This document shows, piece after piece, positions 1 through 5,562 of a stretch of 5,650 bases of DNA. Source of the stretch: Gemmatimonas sp. UBA2094 (GTDB taxonomy: Bacteria; Gemmatimonadota; Gemmatimonadetes; Gemmatimonadales; Gemmatimonadaceae). Under the pieces are notes generated by a model, which worked only from the letters and a program-made list of their open reading frames with translations, did no database searches and was not told the origin of the DNA. The stretch covers positions 1 through 5,650 of the forward strand of contig DCZC01000107.1 in NCBI GenBank assembly GCA_002331565.1. The letters are read 5' to 3'. Made by a program: the position numbers and the translations under genes. How positions within the stretch are numbered: position 1 is the stretch's first letter; each line of letters begins with the position of its first letter.

Positions 1-128
1 TGCTGGCGGCGGCCACACCGGTTGGGCGTCGCATCGCGGAGCGTGCCGGCGGCACGCTCATTGGAGCGGCCGCCGCTCGAGTCGACGGCTACGATTTGTT
101 CGAACTGTCGGACCTGCCCGGGGACTGA
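1..128 (+). CDS. C-terminal fragment of an unidentified protein, weakly FdhD-like
   Basis: An open frame enters from the left edge with its first whole codon at position 3 and ends at the TGA at 126-128, giving 41 residues and no visible start. The visible stretch includes TPVGRRIAERAGGTLIG followed by RVDGYDLFE. That spacing resembles the end of FdhD, the sulfurtransferase that delivers sulfur to the molybdenum cofactor of formate dehydrogenase, whose C-terminus typically reads like 'a-x-x-LAxxLGxTLVGFxRxxRxNVY'. The resemblance covers about 30 residues and lacks the FdhD catalytic cysteine region, which would lie outside the window, so the identity is tentative. The gene converges on the minus-strand CcmI-like gene with a gap of only 9 bp. 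NotI-, XhoI- and SalI-like hexamers/octamers occur within the frame (66-86), but the frame runs through them undisturbed. Confidence 0.4.
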   Translation, partial: LAAATPVGRRIAERAGGTLIGAAAARVDGYDLFELSDLPGD

Positions 129-137
129 TCCGTCCGT

Positions 138-695
138 TCAGGCGGCTGCGAGATGGGTACCGCACCCGCTGCAGAATCGCGAGCCCACCAGATCGACGCG
201 CTCCCCGCAGGTGCCGCACTGTTCCGGCAGATAGCGGCCGCAGCTCGAGCAATACGTGGCATCGGGCTCGGGGCGCGGACCGCAGACGCCACACTGCTTC
301 TGCATGCTGCGTGCGCGCTGAATGGCCGCTTCCACCGCATCGTCCACCGCTGTGGCTGACGGCCGTACCGGTGCGCCTCCCGCACTGGTGGCTGCCGCCG
401 CATCCGCCGCACGCAGCTCGGCGAGCGCTTCACGTGTATAGCGCTGCTTGAGCTCTGCGTAGTCCGTATCGCTCAACTTCCCGGTCTCGCGATCGAACTC
501 GATCTCACGCAGGGCATCGACGGCCGTGTTGGCCAGTTCGCGTTCGCGCGCCTTGCGCGCGGCCGGTGTTTCCCGCGGGATCTCACGCGGGCTTTCATCG
601 ACAGCGCCGAGCAACGGTGAGAGCACCAGTGTGAGCGCGCCGAGTGCGAGCGCCGTGCCCACCACCAGAGGGACACCGCCTTCAGGGAGCGCCAT
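138..695 (-). CDS. CcmI-like membrane protein with C-terminal double zinc ribbon
   Basis: The product is 185 residues. Residues 8-30 form one hydrophobic segment (PLVVGTALALGALTLVLSPL). A charged, probably coiled-coil region follows, containing ALREIEFDRETGKLSDTDY at about 61-79. That is the signature of the cytoplasmic loop of CcmI (CycH), which helps hold apocytochrome c for haem ligation. After an Ala-rich linker (about 97-130) come four CxxC knuckles: C135/C138, C149/C152, C160/C163 and C175/C178, enough for two zinc-ribbon sites. The second membrane segment and the periplasmic TPR domain of full CcmI are absent. Arg/Lys residues just after the membrane segment suggest the ribbon lies in the cytoplasm. 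The ATG at 693-695 is chosen because GAGAGG lies 7 nt upstream; a TTG one codon earlier is also possible. The ATG overlaps the ccmH stop by one base (TGATG), so translation is probably coupled. The CcmI relationship is inferred from the motif and the position after ccmH; the role of the zinc ribbon is unknown. Confidence 0.8.
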   Translation of the reverse strand: MALPEGGVPLVVGTALALGALTLVLSPLLGAVDESPREIPRETPAARKARERELANTAVDALREIEFDRETGKLSDTDYAELKQRYTREALAELRAADAAAATSAGGAPVRPSATAVDDAVEAAIQRARSMQKQCGVCGPRPEPDATYCSSCGRYLPEQCGTCGERVDLVGSRFCSGCGTHLAAA

Positions 696-1363
696 CAACT
701 GTCCTCTCGAAGCGCAGCCTCGAGGCGCGCAAGTTCTTCCGGGGTGGCATCACCACTACGGCCATCGACCGCCACGGCGGGTTGTACCGGGCGTGCCGCC
801 GCGGCCGACGTGGCATTCACGCGCCAGCTGCGGAGCAAGGCCCCGATCCCCACCGCGCCGATCGCCACGGCGGCGAACGGCGCAAACCACGCCACGAGGC
901 TGAAGCCTTCCTTGCGTGGGGCGTTGAGGATGAAGTCACCGTACGTGCCCGTGAGCGCTTCCATGATCTCGGCGCCGGTGTAGCCACCGTCGACGAGCCG
1001 CTGGATGTCGCCATGCACCGCCGGCGAGATGCCACAGGTGAAGTCGGTGGTGCGGCAGGTGTAAATGTCGAGCGTGCAGGGGCACGGGCACGCCAGTTCG
1101 CGTTCGAACGCTTCGAGCTGCTTGGCGTCCATCGCGGGCGTGGCCCCCGGCTTGGGTGGACGCGACACCGGCTTGTAGTTGTCCGACGTCATCTCCACGC
1201 CCCCCGCCGTGCTCTGCGTAGGCAGTGCGGCCGCGGAAGGATCCTGCGCCGTCGCGCGGCGTGTGAGCAGCGCCACACCCGAGACCACCGCGGTGGCCCG
1301 TACGAAGAACGCGCGGCGCGACTGCCCTACTGGCGAGGTGAGCGGATTGCGTGACGCCGTCAT
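695..1363 (-). CDS. ccmH: Cytochrome c maturation protein CcmH, cysteine-rich variant
   Basis: CcmH is a membrane-anchored periplasmic thiol protein that reduces or presents the CXXCH cysteines of apocytochrome c for haem attachment. This 222-residue product starts with a twin-arginine-type signal (SRRAFF at 15-20, hydrophobic core to about 33, likely cleavage after ATA at 37-39). A linker of about 45 residues precedes the CcmH domain. Where usual CcmH has LRCxxC, this one has LACPCPC (C92, C94, C96) plus C103 and C110. The rest of the domain is recognisable: DIQRLVDGGYTGAEIMEAL, YGDFILNAPRKEGF, then one membrane helix (about 154-177) and a basic, probably cytoplasmic tail ending in ATPEELARLEAALRE, as in CcmH-CcmI junctions. 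The start ATG overlaps the ccmF stop (ATGA), with GGGAG 7 nt upstream at 1371-1375. No ccmG lies between ccmF and this gene, unlike the common E-F-G-H order. Family assignment is firm; the exact redox role of five cysteines is not known. Confidence 0.88.
   Translation of the reverse strand: MTASRNPLTSPVGQSRRAFFVRATAVVSGVALLTRRATAQDPSAAALPTQSTAGGVEMTSDNYKPVSRPPKPGATPAMDAKQLEAFERELACPCPCTLDIYTCRTTDFTCGISPAVHGDIQRLVDGGYTGAEIMEALTGTYGDFILNAPRKEGFSLVAWFAPFAAVAIGAVGIGALLRSWRVNATSAAAARPVQPAVAVDGRSGDATPEELARLEAALREDS
703..708 (-). promoter_or_regulatory. Ribosome binding site deciding the start of the CcmI-like gene
   Basis: The minus strand reads GAGAGG here, inside the last codons of ccmH. It lies 7 nt from the ATG at 695 but only 4 nt from the alternative TTG at 698, so it favours the ATG. 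Confidence 0.6.
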
Positions 1364-3396
1364 GCGCCGGCTCCCGCCGTCTCCATCTCGCGGCCCATGG
1401 GGATCTGCGCCACGTAGCCGCCCTCACGCTCTGCCTTCTGCGCCTGCGGCCACATCACGATCAGTCCGCCGAACGCCATGATGATGCCACCGAACCACAC
1501 CCACCACACGAGCGGGTTGAAGTTGATGTGCACGGCCGCCGTGTCGCGATCGACCGCGCCGGTGAAGACGAGGTACACGTCCTGCTTGGGCGACTCGAGG
1601 ATGCCCACCTCGGTAGACGGCTCGAACGTGGGCTCGTTGCGCGAATTCACATGCTGACGCTTTTCGCTCGACAGCAGGCCCATGTTCTGCCCATCGCGCG
1701 TGACCGCAAATGTCACCGCAGTCACGAACCGGTTGAGCTGCTTGTCCTGCGAGATGCCCTGGCTCGTGAACACCCACTCGTGCCCGTACGCATCGGTGGC
1801 CTTCACCGATTCACCGGTCTTGAGCGTGGCCGTGACGTCGCGCTTGAACATGAGGCCGGCGAAGGCGCAGAAGAGCACCACCACGCCGAAGTGCACGATG
1901 TAGCCGCCGTAGCGACGGCGGTTGCGGCCGATGAGGCGGAAGAACGCGGCGAAGAACCCTTCGCTGTACATGCGGCGACGCGCGCCCACGCCCTTCACGA
2001 ATTCCTGGATGATGGTGCCGAAAACGAAGCCGGCGAGCAGGTACGACGCCAGCGCGTACACGTCACGCATGCCCAACGCGAAGAGCACCACGAACACCAC
2101 CACGCCGGCGACGAGCGGCGCGGTAAACTGACGCTGCAGATTGGCGATGGAGGCGCGGCGCCACGCGATGAGGGGGCCGATGCCGGTCAAGGCGAGCAGC
2201 AGCAGGCCCAAGGGGCCGTTCACCGCGTTGAAGAACGGCGGCCCCACCGTGATCTTGTCGCCCTTCACCCATTCCGACAGGATGGGGAACAGCGTGCCCC
2301 AGAGCGTGGCGAAGCAGATGCCCACCAGCACGAGGTTGTTGTACAGAAAGGCGGCCTCTCGGCTCACCATGCTTTCCAGCTCCGCCTTGGCCTGCAGATC
2401 GTTGAGACGCGTGCTCACCAGATAGGCGGTGAGCACCGTGGCCACGACGAGGAAGCCGAGGAACCAATTGCCGATGGGCGACCGGGCGAACGCATGCACG
2501 CTCTCGATCACGCCGGAGCGGGTGATGAACGTGCCGAGGATGGTGAGCAGGAACGACAGCACGACGAGCGTCACGTTCCATTTGCGCAGCATGCCGCGCT
2601 TCTCCTGGATCATGATGCTGTGCAGGAACGCCGTCACCGTGAGCCACGGCAGGAAGCTCGAATTCTCCACGGCATCCCACGCCCAATAGCCGGCCCAGCC
2701 GAGCTCCACGTACGCCCACCACATGCCGAGCGTGATACCGATGGTGAGGAAGAACCAGCTCACGAGCGCCCAGCGACGCACGGCACCGAGCCACTGCGCA
2801 TCGAGCTGACGCGTGACGAGCGCGCCCACCGCGAAGGCAAACGGGATGGCGGTGCCCACGTACCCCAGATAGAGCATCGGCGGATGCGCCGCCATGCCCG
2901 GGTTCTGCAGCTGCGGGTTCATGCCGCGGCCATCGGGCGGCACCCAGTCGAGCCGTTCGAACGGATTCTCCGCGAACGCCATCGTCATGAGAAAGAAGAG
3001 CGCGACCACCCCGAGCGTGCCGGTGACGTACGGCATCATCTCCCGGTTGCGGTTGCGGTTGGTGAACACCGCAATTGCCGCATACATGGTCATGATGAGC
3101 GCCCAGAACAGCAGCGAGCCCTCCTGTCCGGCCCAGAACGCCGTGAACAGGTAGACCTTGGGCAGATTCGCGCTCGTGAACGAGGCGACGAACTTGAGCG
3201 AGAAGTCGTGCGTGAACAGTGCGGTCCACAACCCGATGGACGCCAGCAGCACGAAACCGAACGTGGCGTACATGGCCCGTTCGCCGCTCTTGATGAGATC
3301 AGGGCGGCCCTGCATGCCGCCTGCGAAAGACACCGTGGTCGTCCAGGCCGCCATCAGCAGGGCGATCCAGAGCGACAGCTCACCAACCAGAATCAT
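1360..3396 (-). CDS. ccmF: Haem lyase subunit CcmF
   Basis: CcmF is the large inner-membrane protein that accepts haem from CcmE and attaches it to apocytochrome c in System I. The 678-residue length is close to the roughly 650 usual for the family, with many membrane helices. The haem-handling tryptophan-rich segment is present at 234-252 (WAGYWAWDAVENSSFLPWL). All four family histidines can be matched: H171 in HPPMLYLGY, H259 in FLHS, H301 in SVHAF and H502 in GYIVHFGVV. By alignment with E. coli these correspond to the two periplasmic haem ligands flanking the WWD domain and the two buried b-haem ligands. The frame stays open upstream to 3603, but that extension overlaps ccmE and is not CcmF-like. 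The ATG at 3394-3396 gives the expected start (MILVGELSLW) with GAGG 4 nt upstream. The 3' end overlaps ccmH by 4 bp (ATGA), pointing to translational coupling. The sequence looks complete and functional. Confidence 0.96.
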   Translation of the reverse strand: MILVGELSLWIALLMAAWTTTVSFAGGMQGRPDLIKSGERAMYATFGFVLLASIGLWTALFTHDFSLKFVASFTSANLPKVYLFTAFWAGQEGSLLFWALIMTMYAAIAVFTNRNRNREMMPYVTGTLGVVALFFLMTMAFAENPFERLDWVPPDGRGMNPQLQNPGMAAHPPMLYLGYVGTAIPFAFAVGALVTRQLDAQWLGAVRRWALVSWFFLTIGITLGMWWAYVELGWAGYWAWDAVENSSFLPWLTVTAFLHSIMIQEKRGMLRKWNVTLVVLSFLLTILGTFITRSGVIESVHAFARSPIGNWFLGFLVVATVLTAYLVSTRLNDLQAKAELESMVSREAAFLYNNLVLVGICFATLWGTLFPILSEWVKGDKITVGPPFFNAVNGPLGLLLLALTGIGPLIAWRRASIANLQRQFTAPLVAGVVVFVVLFALGMRDVYALASYLLAGFVFGTIIQEFVKGVGARRRMYSEGFFAAFFRLIGRNRRRYGGYIVHFGVVVLFCAFAGLMFKRDVTATLKTGESVKATDAYGHEWVFTSQGISQDKQLNRFVTAVTFAVTRDGQNMGLLSSEKRQHVNSRNEPTFEPSTEVGILESPKQDVYLVFTGAVDRDTAAVHINFNPLVWWVWFGGIIMAFGGLIVMWPQAQKAEREGGYVAQIPMGREMETAGAGA

Positions 3397-3399
3397 GAC

Positions 3400-3421
3400 G
3401 CCTCGCGCATTGCGCGGAGGC
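3400..3421 (-). promoter_or_regulatory. Hairpin masking the ccmF ribosome binding site
   Basis: In the minus-strand transcript GCCTC pairs with GAGGC and GCGC pairs with GCGC around an AAT loop, with one unpaired C (position 3416). The nine pairs are mostly GC. The 3' arm contains the GAGG Shine-Dalgarno of ccmF and ends 3 nt before its ATG. Whether it folds in vivo or regulates translation is inference. Confidence 0.5.
3401..3404 (-). promoter_or_regulatory. ccmF Shine-Dalgarno inside a hairpin stem
   Basis: GAGG on the minus strand lies 4 nt before the ATG at 3396 and supports that start over upstream in-frame codons. All four bases sit in the 3' arm of the hairpin at 3400-3421. Confidence 0.6.
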
Positions 3422-3442
3422 CGGGCGCCGAAAGCGCCCGGC
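3420..3442 (-). repeat. Strong GC inverted repeat in the ccmE-ccmF spacer
   Basis: CCGGGCGC (3421-3428) and GCGCCCGG (3434-3441) are perfect inverted repeats around a 5-nt loop, extended to 9 bp by the pair 3420/3442. On the minus strand the loop is TTTCG. No T-run follows on either strand, so a classic intrinsic terminator is not supported. It could slow polymerase, stabilise RNA, or act with the adjoining hairpin, with which it shares two bases. Confidence 0.55.
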
Positions 3443-3463
3443 GCGTGAGTTACCACTGCACCG

Positions 3464-3486
3464 CCCGCGGAACGAAGGCCCGCGGG
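3464..3486 (-). repeat. Inverted repeat downstream of ccmE
   Basis: CCCGCGG (3464-3470) pairs with CCGCGGG (3480-3486) across a 9-nt loop, giving a 7-bp GC stem. It begins about 20 bp after the ccmE stop in the direction of transcription. No T-run follows, so its role is unknown. Together with the two hairpins nearer ccmF it fills much of the 110-bp non-coding spacer (3397-3506). Confidence 0.45.
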
Positions 3487-3506
3487 TACGGCAAACGCTT
3501 CGGGCG

Positions 3507-3971
3507 TTACGCCTTGGGAACGTTGTCGGGGTGCTTGGCCCCCGGCGGGTACTGGCCGGGCTGCCCCGGCTGGCCGGGCGCGTTTTCGTACCGCGACGCG
3601 CACTTGGCGAGCAGCGTGGTGGCCTGGAACACGCCGTTCCCATCGAGGCGGCCCTCGACGACGATGTCGACCCCATCGGTGAACGTATCCGGCGCCACGC
3701 CCCGATAGTGCACGGGGTATTGCTGCTTGCCGTCCGTCATCACGAACGTGAGCTCACGGCCACCGGGATCGCGCTTGATGGTGCCCGACACCACCCGCGC
3801 GCCCACCTTCACGCCGTTCTTGGCGAAGCGCGGACTGTCCGACACCTTCGCCGCGAGTTCACCGGGTGTGAGGTAGTACGTGGCCGTCTCGTCGATGGAG
3901 CTGGCCATGAGGTAGGATGCGGTGCCGAGCACCAGCATACCACCGAGCAGGAACTTGTTACGAGCTTTCAC
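3507..3971 (-). CDS. ccmE: Haem chaperone CcmE, CxxxY variant
   Basis: CcmE carries haem through the periplasm from CcmC to CcmF. The 154-residue product has an N-terminal membrane anchor (about 7-24), the typical YYLTPGEL entry to the domain, then the beta-rich OB-fold (about 45-120) with VSGTIKRD, FVMTD, YPVHYRGVAPDTF and VVVEGRL-type segments (here VDIVVEGRL). Where most CcmE proteins have HxxxY, with His covalently bound to haem, this one reads LLAKCASRY: C124 replaces the His and Y128 is retained. CxxxY CcmE is known from archaea and Desulfovibrio, so this is a recognised variant rather than damage. The flexible tail is Gly/Pro/Gln-rich (GQPGQPGQY) and holds one His (H147). The start is GTG (3969-3971): an in-frame TGA lies six codons upstream with no other start codon between, and AGGA is 10 nt before it. 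It precedes ccmF by 110 bp. Confidence 0.93.
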   Translation of the reverse strand: MKARNKFLLGGMLVLGTASYLMASSIDETATYYLTPGELAAKVSDSPRFAKNGVKVGARVVSGTIKRDPGGRELTFVMTDGKQQYPVHYRGVAPDTFTDGVDIVVEGRLDGNGVFQATTLLAKCASRYENAPGQPGQPGQYPPGAKHPDNVPKA

Positions 3972-4062
3972 GGGGTCGCCGTCCTGTCAGGTCGGGAGGG
4001 TATCGCTCAAAAATACTACATCTGGCAGGAAAGGGCACGATCTCCGAACGGATTATTCGGAA
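3972..4062 (-). promoter_or_regulatory. glpK-ccmE spacer with possible ccm promoter
   Basis: This 91-bp spacer is visibly more AT-rich in its middle than the flanking genes. The minus strand contains TAGTAT (4013-4018) followed by a run of five T, a plausible -10 region about 40 bp before the ccmE GTG. No convincing -35 element is visible at 16-18 bp, so the promoter is tentative. Close to the gene, CCTGACAGG forms a small palindrome containing the AGGA that probably serves as the ccmE ribosome binding site. Confidence 0.3.
4043..4061 (-). terminator. Weak hairpin just after glpK
   Basis: TCCGAA and TTCGGA form a perfect 6-bp inverted repeat with a 7-nt loop, starting 1 nt after the glpK TAA. 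No T-run follows immediately; a five-T run appears only about 25 nt further on. It may mark the end of the glpK transcript or protect its 3' end, but a true intrinsic terminator is not demonstrated. Confidence 0.3.
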
Positions 4063-5553
4063 TTAGGCCTCCGCATCACGCGCCCAGGCCAGTGCCGCAC
4101 GGACGGCGCGGCGCCACCCTCCATACGCCGCGGCCGCCGCAGCCGTTCCGCGCTCCGACGGGGAAAACCGGGTGAACTGACGGCTGGCGAGGAATTCCTC
4201 GCCGGTCGCCCACACACCGGCCGCCAGTCCGGCCAGCCCCGCGGCGCCCAGCGCCGTGGTTTCGACCATGTCGGGTCGGTCCACGGGCACCCCCAGCACG
4301 TCGGCCTGGAACTGCATCAGCCAGTCGTTGGCGGTGGCGCCGCCGTCGACCCGGAGACGGTCGAACGGCACCTGCCCCTGAGCCCGCATGTCGCCGAGCA
4401 CATCGCGGGTGGCGAAGGCCATGGCCTCGAGCGCGGCGCGCGCGACGTGCGCCCGCCCTGTCCCGCGCGTGAGTCCCACGATGGTGCCACGGGCGTTCGG
4501 CTCCCAGTCCGGCGCGCCGAGCCCCACCAGCGCCGGGACGAAGTAGACCCCTTCATTGGAAGGGAGCGACCGGGCCAACGCCTCGGTCTCGCTGCTCTGT
4601 GCGATGATCCCCAGCCCGTCGCGCAGCCACTGGACGGCCGCCCCGGCGATGAAGATGGAGGCTTCGAGCGCGTACACGGGGCGCCCACGTTCGTCGCAGG
4701 CGATGGTAGTGAGCAATCCCGACCCCGGCGCCGGCTGGTGCGTGCCGGTGTTGAGCAGCAGAAATGCCCCGGTGCCATAGGTGTTCTTGCCGTCGCCCGG
4801 ACTCCAGCCACCCTGACCGAACAGCGCCGCCTGCTGGTCGCCCGCCATCCCCGTGATGGGCAGCGAGACGCCGAGCGTCGCCACGGTCGACCGGCCCATT
4901 TCGCCGCTCGACGGCACGACGGTGGGCAGCACGTCGGCCGGCACGTTGAAGAGCGCGGTGAGTTCGTCGCTCCAGCCTCGCGCGTGGATGTCGTACAGCA
5001 TGGTGCGCGACGCGTTCGTGTGGTCGGTGGCGTGCACCGTGCCGCCTGTGAGGTGCCACACCAGCCAACTGTCGATCGTCCCCGCGCACAGTTCACCGCG
5101 GCGGGCCCGGGCGAGATTGTCTCCCTGCCCCAGCAGCCACTCCAGCTTGGTGGCACTGAAATAGGGATCGGTCACGAGCCCGGTGAGGGCACCGATGCGC
5201 TCGGCCTGCGGGGCGAGCGCGCGACACCGGTCGGCCGTGCGGCGGTCCTGCCACACGATGGCGCGGTGCACCGCACGCCCCGTGGCGCGCTCCCACAGCA
5301 CGACGGTCTCGCGCTGATTGGTGATGCCGATGCACTGGGGCGCCTCGGCCCCGGCGCGCTGTGCCGCGGCGATCGCCTCACGCGCCGCATCGAGGGTGCG
5401 CTCGAGAATCTCGTGCGCATCGTGCTCGACCCATCCGGGCGCCGGATAATGCTGGGTGATTTCGCGATAGGCGCGGCCGGCCACGCGGCCATCGCGGGCG
5501 ATGACGAGACAGGTGGTACCGGTGGTACCCTGATCGATGGCGAGGACGGACAT
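4063..5553 (-). CDS. glpK: Glycerol kinase GlpK
   Basis: This FGGY-family kinase phosphorylates glycerol with ATP to sn-glycerol 3-phosphate in the cytoplasm. Its 496 residues match the usual length of about 500. Visible signatures: DQGTTGTT (7-14) for phosphate binding; GWVEHD (40-45); GITNQRET (76-83); WQDRRT (101-106); GTIDSWLVWHLTGG (158-171); NASRTMLYDI (180-189); GMAGDQQAALFGQ (235-247) with the catalytic-base Asp239; KNTYGTGAFLLLNTG (256-270); and GVYFVPALVGLGAPDW (335-350). The residues that contact glycerol in E. coli GlpK all have counterparts: R81, E82, W101, Y131, D239 and F264, so glycerol specificity is well supported. The fructose-1,6-bisphosphate loop and EIIA-Glc contact region of E. 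coli, and the HPr-phosphorylated His of Firmicutes, are not conserved. The ATG at 5551-5553 lies 9 bp after the mtnA stop, and no good Shine-Dalgarno is visible, suggesting translational coupling. No glpF or glpD is in view. Confidence 0.96.
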   Translation of the reverse strand: MSVLAIDQGTTGTTCLVIARDGRVAGRAYREITQHYPAPGWVEHDAHEILERTLDAAREAIAAAQRAGAEAPQCIGITNQRETVVLWERATGRAVHRAIVWQDRRTADRCRALAPQAERIGALTGLVTDPYFSATKLEWLLGQGDNLARARRGELCAGTIDSWLVWHLTGGTVHATDHTNASRTMLYDIHARGWSDELTALFNVPADVLPTVVPSSGEMGRSTVATLGVSLPITGMAGDQQAALFGQGGWSPGDGKNTYGTGAFLLLNTGTHQPAPGSGLLTTIACDERGRPVYALEASIFIAGAAVQWLRDGLGIIAQSSETEALARSLPSNEGVYFVPALVGLGAPDWEPNARGTIVGLTRGTGRAHVARAALEAMAFATRDVLGDMRAQGQVPFDRLRVDGGATANDWLMQFQADVLGVPVDRPDMVETTALGAAGLAGLAAGVWATGEEFLASRQFTRFSPSERGTAAAAAAYGGWRRAVRAALAWARDAEA

Positions 5554-5562
5554 GGACGCTGC

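Noticed and set aside
66..86. Cloning-vector polylinker (NotI, XhoI and SalI sites in 21 bp) at the contig edge
   Set aside because: The reading frame continues through it to a stop that abuts the next gene normally, and a similar NotI/XhoI pair occurs in a convincing zinc-ribbon coding stretch; vector contamination is not needed to explain it.
2063..3229. A 388-codon alternative minus-strand frame inside ccmF
   Set aside because: It is a frame-shifted shadow of ccmF with Arg/His/Ala-rich composition and no domain; the ccmF frame carries all the conserved motifs.
3397..3603. N-terminal extension of ccmF up to an ATG at 3603
   Set aside because: It would overlap the end of ccmE by about 97 bp, reads as low-complexity Arg/Ala/Pro sequence, and lies before the CcmF-like start with a good GAGG site at 3396.
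1351..3708. A 785-codon open frame on the plus strand across the whole of ccmF
   Set aside because: Its product is an unstructured His/Arg/Glu-rich sequence, typical of the antisense of a GC-rich membrane-protein gene. It has no recognisable domain, while the opposite strand encodes a textbook CcmF.
4001..4018. FNR/CRP-type operator upstream of ccmE (TTGAG...GATA on the minus strand)
   Set aside because: Only one half-site is suggestive; the second half does not match TTGATnnnnATCAA or related palindromes.
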